Source of the DNA: Isoetes taiwanensis
Lineage: Eukaryota > Streptophyta > Lycopodiopsida > Isoetales > Isoetaceae
Assembly: GCA_021234155.1 (NCBI GenBank)
Contig: JAJEKV010000160.1
Coordinates: 1,033,196 to 1,097,195, forward strand
Direction: 5' to 3'
Length of the DNA stretch: 64,000 nt
The position numbers and the translations under genes are program-made. Shown piece by piece: positions 57,038 to 64,000 of this stretch. The notes beneath the pieces are model-generated. The model made no database searches. It saw nothing but the letters and a program-made list of their open reading frames with translations, and was not told the DNA's origin. Positions within the stretch are counted from its first letter, which is position 1, and each line of letters begins with the position of its first letter.

Positions 57038-58560
57038 TTTTCGTCGGGATTAAATTCCAAAATTGGTAGGGTTATTATTGATAGCATCTAGTGGGACATA
57101 CTAGTTCCTTAGCAATGTGGTCTCGAGTTCGAGACCGCCCAGAATCGCACTCGGTACTGTTGGAGATCAAATCCCAACAGACGCAATGTAAGGTGGTTGG
57201 GGGCAGGGCCCAACCAAGCAATGTAGAGTGGTGTGTGGTCACATGTCCAGTTGGATGCTGCCTAGTGGCGTGACGTTAAAACTACTATCTATCTACTATC
57301 TATCTATATATGGTCGTTCCTTAGTTGGGCATAAAATGCTTTATTTATTGAGGTTAAACTTCGAATACAACTTATAGTTTTTGAATATCCATATCAATCA
57401 TCTTGCATTCATCATGGGGTTAAATATATGTGTCGATTTCGGTTGTCTTACGAGGCTGTCATATTCAATTAGTTCTTGTTAGAACTCTGGCACGTTGTCC
57501 AAAGTGAGTTCTATTCTTATCATAGAACATCTTCATTTGCATATTTCCAATTGCAATCACTGAAGGTCAACATTTTGTCAATAATCGATGGCAGTCTGGG
57601 TTTTTGAAGCTATAATTTGTGATAATTCTGAATGTTCTTTTCTGCATCTAATGTAATGTTTATGATTCAGTAATGGTGTTTCCTTAGTGGGTGTGACATG
57701 TTGATGGAATGTTTAGCTTTTGACCAATATTCATAGAAAGTATGTGGGTGAAACCTACAAATGCTCTCTGTATTTGTAACTCTTCCCTTGAAACTTGATT
57801 TGAAGAATTTTGGGTGTTAAATGTGAGAGTTTGAAGATGCCCTCTAATATCAACTCTTCAAGAACAAAATTAAGATGATCATAGTGCCTGACAGATGATC
57901 ATAGTCTGCTCTATAGCTTGTTATGGTAGAATATAAGGTAAAAAATAAAAGTTATTTTTTAACTTTCTTGCAACCAGCTTTATACTGACAGTACGAGTAC
58001 GTCATGAAACCATTAATATGGAGTTCTAAAGGTAGATGATCATTGAATTCAATTCAAAAATGCTTTTAGATGGATGTAATTTGTTCAGTTTTTGTATTTG
58101 TAGGAGCGTCAAACTTGACATCCATAATTGGTAAGGAATGAAATTTTTATTAGCGTCTACTTTAACCTTGAGGGTCTACATTCTAGAGGAAATGTTTGAA
58201 GCCTTTCTAATGTAAACCAAATTTTAATATAAAGCTATCCATTTCACCATTATGTCAAAAAAATAACCTTGACATGAGCATCTTTTTTTCTCTAGTTGAG
58301 CAAATTCTTTAGAAATTAATGCTCAAGGTTATAACAAGTCGATTTTTTTTTTACCATATCTTTTGCTCTTTCCACGAGTTTCTTTTTGCATTGGTTTCAT
58401 ATCCTTATAAACTTTCATAATGTGATTTTTTGGAGGACAACCTAGAGTCATATGTAGCAATGCTATCCATTTGTATAAATTACCTAAGATTAATAGAAGT
58501 AAAAGTCAAAACATCAAATTCAAACTCAACAAATATTTTTAATAGGATGGAGGGCTTCGT
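57038..58560. other. Unassigned DNA
   Basis: Contains a CTAT microsatellite at 57286-57310. No gene recognised. Confidence 0.4.
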
Positions 58561-58569
58561 GAACTACTT

Positions 58570-58880
58570 AACCTTTTCCCTTCCTTTTTTCGATGCTCTC
58601 TTTTCGCTTCCCTTTTCCTCTTTCTTCACCCTTTCCCTCTTCTCTTTTTTTCCATGCCCTTTTTCCATTTCCTTTTGCCCTTTTCCTCGTGCTCTTTTTC
58701 TAGGTTCCCTTTTTCCCTTTCCACCTCCCTTTTTTTTTTTTCCCTTTCCCTTTCCTTTTCCCATGCGTTTTGTTCGTCCCCTTCTTCCCACCCTTTTCCC
58801 TTACCTTTTTTCTCCTTTTTCCACCCTTTCTTTCTTCTCCTTTTTTCGTGCCTTTTTTCCTTTCCCTTACCCCCTGTTGT
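58570..58880. repeat. Pyrimidine-rich low-complexity tract
   Basis: About 310 bp of CCCTTTT/TTCCCTTT words on the plus strand. The long frames on both strands here are compositional artefacts. Confidence 0.9.
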
Positions 58881-59210
58881 AACCCTGATCTGTTGTAACC
58901 CTGAATGCAGACTTGCAGCCAAAGTTTTGCTTCGAGGGAGCATTTCTAAGCTTAAATGCTTGGCCGTTCTTTAGCAAAACACAGAAAATACCATTTGCTC
59001 AAATCTGAAGAACAATGGGGTCTCAAATCGGTGCCCACAACACTTCTAAGCCGCCGCCGCGTCTCCGAATCGATTCAAGGGTATTCTGGATCGGGAGGAA
59101 GCAACATTCGAAGGTAAAATCTGGACCATTAAACTCACAGGTAAATATGGGCCCTCCGATTTAGGGCTGGATACAACATCCTATAACATTATTATATGGG
59201 ATTTGAGACA
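58881..59210. other. Unassigned DNA
   Basis: GC-richer patch with GGGCCC near 59148 but no coding feature. Confidence 0.35.
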
Positions 59211-59430
59211 TAGGCAAGTACCTCGTCGGTCAAGCATAATCATAGACAATCTCATGCTCCAAATTTACTTGGAAGCAGGCAAGGAACTCACGCTTCAAAC
59301 ATAAGCATATGGGGTCTTGGATTTCAAAGTCCTCTGGCATGAGCATAGGGAGATCTCAATTTTTTGCAAGCCTGTGCGAATTACGAACTCGGGTTTTTCT
59401 AAAAATTGTCTACGCAAGCTACTCGAACGA

Positions 59431-59501
59431 GGTCTTATTGAGAATTGATCTCGAGCTATTGGATTCAGAGTCCAATGTCCTAACCACTAGACCATAGAAC
59501 C
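59431..59501 (-). tRNA. tRNA-Gln(CUG)-like, degenerate T-arm (probable pseudogene)
   Basis: The minus strand starts GGTTCTATGGTCTAGTGG with a paired D-stem (GTCT/GGAC) and anticodon arm TTGGA-CTCTGAA-TCCAA. The T-stem is mispaired and the loop reads ATCAATT, so it is probably inactive. Confidence 0.5.
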
Positions 59502-59610
59502 CATAGGAAAAAAGAGAGCAGTTAAATTAACATGGTTATGCACAATCCATCGAGTGCTTTCACTTTCGTTCACAAGCCATTGAGCGCCTTCATTTGTCTA
59601 CAATTCAATG

Positions 59611-59656
59611 AGGTCCTATCGAGATTTGAACTCGAGCTATTGGATTGAAAGTCCAA
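59611..59656 (-). pseudogene. tRNA-like 3' half
   Basis: Anticodon arm TTGGA-CTTTCAA-TCCAA, perfect T-arm TCGAG-TTCAAAT-CTCGA and TAGGACC, but no matching 5' acceptor or D-arm. Confidence 0.55.
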
Positions 59657-59967
59657 CATTATAACTCAATTTTAGATATAACACAGCGGTCAAATTGAGT
59701 TGCGGTTCGATATACAACATGTCAACCTTCTACATTTATTTGAGAAGTAGGCAAGGACCTCGCCTGTCAAGCATAGTCATAGACAATCTCATGCTCCAAA
59801 TTTACTTGGGAAGCAGGCAAGGAACTCACGCTTCAAACATAAGCATATGGGGTCTTGGATTTCAAAGTCCTCTGGCATGAGCGTAGGGAGATCTTAATTT
59901 TCGGCAAGGCTTTGCAAATTACGAACTCGGCTGTTTCTAAAAATTATCTACACAAGCTACTCGAACG

Positions 59968-60039
59968 AGGTCCTATCGAGATTTGAACTCGAGCTATTGG
60001 ATTCAGAGTCCAATGTTCTAACCACTAGACCATAGAACC
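59968..60039 (-). tRNA. tRNA-Gln(CUG), near-canonical
   Basis: The minus strand folds as a 72-nt tRNA: acceptor GGTTCTA/TAGGACC fully paired, D-arm with one C-A mismatch, anticodon arm TTGGA-CTCTGAA-TCCAA (anticodon CUG), 4-nt variable region, T-arm TCGAG-TTCAAAT-CTCGA, discriminator U. A run of five T's on the minus strand lies ~25 nt downstream, a possible Pol III terminator. It sits in a tandem repeat, so it may be a repeat-borne copy or SINE-like head and not a working gene. Confidence 0.6.
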
Positions 60040-60148
60040 CATAGGAAAAAAGAGAGCAGTTAATTAACATGGTTTATGCACAATCCCTCAAGTGCTTTCA
60101 CTTTCGTTCACAAGCCATCGAGAACCTTCATTTGTCTACAATTCAATG

Positions 60149-60194
60149 AGGTCCTATCGAGATTTGAACTCGAGCTATTGGATTCAAAGTCCAA
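60149..60194 (-). pseudogene. tRNA-like 3' half
   Basis: Same arrangement as 59611-59656, with anticodon loop CTTTGAA (UUG). The 5' half is degenerate. Confidence 0.55.
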
Positions 60195-60462
60195 CATCCT
60201 GACTCACTTTTAGATATAACATAGCAATCAAATTGAGTAGCGGTTCGAACATGTCAACCTTCTACATTTATTTAAGACGTAGGCAAGTACCTCGCCGGTC
60301 AAGCATAATCATAGACAATCTCATGCTCCAAATTTACTTGGAAGCAGGCAAGGAACTCACGCTTCAAACATAAGCATATGGGGTCTTGGATTTCAAACTT
60401 CAAACATAAGCATATGGGGTCTTGGATTTCAAAGTCCTCTGGCAGTGAGCATAGAGAGATCT

Positions 60463-61000
60463 CACTACAACAGTTTAGGGTGTTTTCCGTCGAGTATAGC
60501 GTCAATAAAAGTGACGCTATGTGTATTCTCAAAGCCCCTCTAACTGTCATATTATTGACGCTAAACGTGCTATACTTTGATGTCGCATGGGCGTCAACTT
60601 TTGCGTCAATTATTGCGTCAAGGCTACTTAACACAAAAATGACATAATGACTACATTAGTGGCAATTGCATGGCGTGTTTGCATCGATCTTAATATCCAA
60701 GTTATTAAATAACTGCGTCATATTTCTACCATATTAGTCTCCACACAATGACTACATTTGTGGCAATTGTATGGCATGTTTGTGTCAAGCTTAAATCCGT
60801 GTTATCCACTAATTGCGTCATATTTTCTATCATATCAGTCTCGACACAATGATTATATTTGTGGCAGTTGCATGGCAAGTTTTTGTCGAGCTTATATCCA
60901 AGTTCTTCAATATTTGTGTCATGTTTTCTATCATATTAGTCTCGGCTATGTAACTAATTTGTTACACCATATTGGCATCCCTATTTTGCATAGGTTGACA
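60463..61000. mobile_element. CACTA (EnSpm-type) transposon end and subterminal repeats
   Basis: CACTACAACAG at 60463 is a typical CACTA terminus. It interrupts the third ~535-bp unit, and TCT (60460-60462) would be the 3-bp target duplication. Inverted GCGTCA/TGACGC words follow, then three ~103-bp subterminal units (about 60644-60955) with ATGA(C/T)TA(C/T)AT and GCGTCATATT. No matching TGTAGTG end was found, so the element probably runs past the window. Confidence 0.7.
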
Positions 61001-64000
61001 TCCTTTGCGTCATATTTGTAACTCTCTCATAACATGTTTTATAGATTCTTGTTATGCAATTTATAATATGCCTAATTTATTTTTACAACGCAATTGTGAC
61101 CTTTAGTTATATCGTTATAAGAAACTAGTTCTATTTTTGTAATATTTGAGTGACAAAATTGTGTCAATTGTAAGTTATTTTTGTGGCATGTACATCTCAA
61201 TTTTATGAGCACGAATGATACCATTGTCTAATTTGTGTCCGAATTATATGTTGTCTTTGTGGCAATTCTATAGATTTTTGTCACTTTTATCTCTTCATCC
61301 ATCGATGGTTTTTTTATCTTGGACAAATCTATATTTTAGATGCTTTTGTATTCATGTATGGAAAATTGTTTTTATTCAAGTCTATAGTTGCATCATGAGT
61401 ATGAACGGTGGAAGAAAAAGTGAAAAAGAAGGTAATCGCACCAAGACTGATCACATCTTTGCAAAAAACAAAATTACTTGACAAAATAAAGAACATTATT
61501 TTGAATTCAAATGAAAGATCATTATGCATTTAGAGTACTTTAACATTAAGAAGTTATCTGTGAAAATAAATCTAAAAGTTTGAGCTTAACAATCACTTTC
61601 TATCATGCATTTTTTGCATTCCAGATTATTGTCCTCAGTAAGAGACAGACCTAAGAGACGAACCTTTATCATTGGGCTCATTGCATTCTTCGTCTTCACT
61701 AACTTGCTTCAAAAAAGAGAACAGGAACTTGGTCAATTTTCAAATTGAGGTTATTTTGCCATGCAAAAAAGAACAAAAACAAATTAAGAACACCACTTAA
61801 ATCATTATTATCTTAATTGATTTCTAAATATTAATATCCCTTCAATCAATATCCACATCACTGTCCTGTTTAGATATAGGAGTAGAACAAATTTAATGGG
61901 GCCACATTAATGCAGTAGAAAAAACTGCACAAACAACTGCCAGAACTTATCTGCAAGAGCCAAAAAGGGAGAGCTTGAAATGGCACCAGGCAGGACCTAT
62001 TCGACTTGCACCACAATAAGCCATGTTAGAAAGAGTCTGCTCTGAAATACAAAGATGTGATTATTTCTTCCTTCACTGAGCCACTGCTTCTGAGATTCAG
62101 CGTATTGCAAGGAAGCATTTGCACACTAAAACATCGTAATCTGAAGAAAAAGAAAAGAAAAGCTTGCAAGAGAATCAAGGACTTCGAGCAAAAAGACAAC
62201 AAAATCAAAGATAGTGTTACCAGAGGCGCCATTAAATTGTTATAAAAGAAACCGAAGCGCAAAAAGCGGACATAAAATTTGGAAGCCGCAGAAGCCAGAC
62301 GCAATCTGAAGCTCTGCAACCTATGAGGGTTTGATATAAAAGTGATTTTCATTCATGCAAATGAGGAAGCAACGCAAGAATCCTTTTATTAATCCATACC
62401 TATAAGTTGGAAGAAGCATCTACAGCAGAACCCACTAACACACCCAATGTGCGAGAGAGCGTGATCTCTTTTTTCTCCTTCCCATCCCTCTTCGAACTTT
62501 TATCTTATATTTACATTCAAGATCTGCTGTCTTTTAATGACCTTCCTTATTCCGTTGGACTGCAGGAAGGACCTCATCCACAGTTCTTTCAACTGAAACC
62601 CTGCCAATAAGCTTGTTAAGAGACAAGAAAATAGAGCAAAAATACATATATAAACAATAGATGGTGCCCACGGTCTTCCGGGCATAGCATTACAACTTCT
62701 AGACCCTTTCTTACGCCAATAGAGGACGATTTTGCAAAGGATTTTCCAATCTTACTTACGGTTTTATGCCCGGTTCGAAAGCGAGAAAAAATGTGGGCAT
62801 TGTGGGTCTCTTGGGACTGCTCAAAAAAACACGCAGCGAGAATCAGCAAAAATATGAGAAAAACATTACCACAATGCCAATTTTGAACGAAATAGAGATT
62901 CTTATTACGACCGTAGTTTTCTTGGCACAACAGGTAGCTCCTCCATCTTGACTCACCAATCCGCTATGTTCCATTTCACGCTTACGTGATCTTGGCATAA
63001 AAGGCGGATATGCTTACCCGAGAATGCTCACTGTTGGCGACATACCTTTCGACTCTGCTTTCGGCTCATTTCGACGACTGCAGGCGGCCTGTGGGTTTGA
63101 AAGACTATCGATTGGTTTGCAAAGCGGCGAAGGGGGAAAGGGTAACGTGGAAACAACTGGCCAATGGGAAGATAAGACCGAGATCAAAATCTGGGCCCTT
63201 CATCTTAGTTCATCTCAGCCGTTGGATCGGAAGAAGTAGCTTATATTGGCTTAGCCCATAAAACGCCAACACTGGACCATTAAATATCCATTACGCATCC
63301 TAGCGCACTGATTTTAGCTTGTTGAATACCTAGGCAAGCTATTCCTTAAGAGAAAACTGGACTGGAATGTTCCATCTTGTAATTTCATATGGAGATATGG
63401 TAATGTAGGCCTTAACCTATAAAATTTGCCAAACCATAGTGAAGCTCAAGACCTTTAGATATAGCAAACCATATGAATACCGTCGAATTTGATTTAAAAA
63501 GGAACTCAACAGTTTAAATCAAATTTCATGGTTTGCTACCAACCAACTATTCCTTAATCATAACTATTCATGGTTCAAAAATTCGGAGCATTCACCTGAA
63601 AAATTCAGCCATCCTTGAAAAGTTCCGACAAAAAATAGCGTGATATGATTTTTTCTAACATCAAACGGAGGGCGGCATTTGTCACAGTTGGGTGTGCACC
63701 TAAATTCGACCCCTGCGGATACACCGATATCATGCGTGATAAAACCATAATTTCACTTTCACGCGTGTGACAAATCTTTAACTTTTTATTTTGCCACGTG
63801 ACAAAACTTAATGTTTGTAACCAGTGATGTGTGTGCCAATAAGTTGCCAGGATGTAGTGATGACATGGCAAAAATGGCATCATGATCTGACAAATGTTAT
63901 TTTTGCAATCTTCACGAGATGAGTGGGAAAAGTGGAAATTTGCAAATGTTGACATGGAACATGATGATGCGGCACTCCAAGTGGTGACATGTCATGCCAA
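61001..64000. other. Unassigned DNA, possibly CACTA interior
   Basis: No transposase or host gene could be read. A minus-strand frame at about 61670-61745 (LKQVSEDEECNEPNDKGSS) could be a small exon but is unsupported. 63466-63537 forms a hairpin with arms TAGCAAACCAT and AATTTGATTTAAA repeated in inverse. Confidence 0.35.

Larger units (their letters stand above)
59211..60462. repeat. ~535-bp tandem repeat carrying tRNA-like sequences, 2.3 units
   Basis: Units start at about 59211, 59748 and 60281 (GGCAAG(T/G)ACCTCGxC...). Each full unit holds one full-length tRNA-Gln-like sequence and one shorter tRNA-like scrap on the minus strand. The third unit stops at 60462 where CACTA sequence begins, and has a ~35-bp internal duplication at 60362-60432. 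Confidence 0.85.

Noticed and set aside
58564-58974. Long frames on both strands rich in Phe/Ser/Pro or Lys/Glu/Gly
   Set aside because: They arise from a CCCTTTT low-complexity tract; no start context, splice sites or domain.
62660-62690. Possible Helitron hairpin (GATGGTGCCCACGG...GGGCATAG)
   Set aside because: Stem is only about five base pairs and there is no CTRR-type end next to it.

Overview
This window looks like nuclear DNA of a land plant with a large, repeat-rich genome. The evidence is: spliceosomal GT-AG introns; fragments of plant gene families (pentatricopeptide, Armadillo, MAPKKK-type kinase, UBR7, CHCH) and one intact oil-body-associated protein gene; initiator-Met-primed LTR retrotransposons; Helitron-type hairpin/CTAG ends; and a CACTA end. 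Nothing bacterial or organellar was seen. A seed-free plant (fern, lycophyte or bryophyte) is my guess from the ParB/methyltransferase-like and DUF7869-like genes, but the sequence does not prove it.

Layout. 1-5407: two copies of a degenerate LINE 3' part, each followed by the same 1.33-kb flank. 5408-6527 and 20115-20927: host DNA split by a 13.6-kb non-autonomous LTR retrotransposon (6528-20109, TSD AACAT), which itself carries a 3.25-kb Helitron-like insert with kinase fragments. 20928-32422: an 11.5-kb element with ~26-bp terminal inverted repeats and a 4-bp TSD (CTTA). It holds a minus-strand ParB-like plus degenerate DNA-methyltransferase gene, a plus-strand DUF7869-like gene and an intact 179-aa ORF, with a recurrent GGCGCC palindrome in its introns and core. 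I do not recognise this as a described transposon type and consider it the best candidate for a new system. 32553-43515: a composite Copia derivative bounded by two outward-facing U3 ends with one 5-bp TSD (GTTCA). It is interrupted by a 7.5-kb Helitron-like segment (33181-40647) with opposed Armadillo fragments, PPR fragments, a MITE and 1.3-kb tandem duplications.

43516-50503: mostly non-coding DNA with a Helitron end and broken UBR7 and CHCH-domain fragments. 50504-52392: an inverted-LTR (foldback) element with TSD ATTAG. 53682-55063: the intact three-exon oil-body-associated gene, the clearest functional host gene here. 57010: another Helitron 3' end. 59200-60462: tandem ~535-bp repeats carrying tRNA-Gln-like sequences, the last interrupted by a CACTA end at 60463. 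No gene could be recognised from there to the end.

How the parts relate: almost all coding signal outside 53682-55063 is transposon-borne or transposon-captured. Many of these reading frames are broken by one-base shifts, often at GC-rich sites, whereas the host gene is unbroken; this could be real decay or base-calling error at methylated sites.
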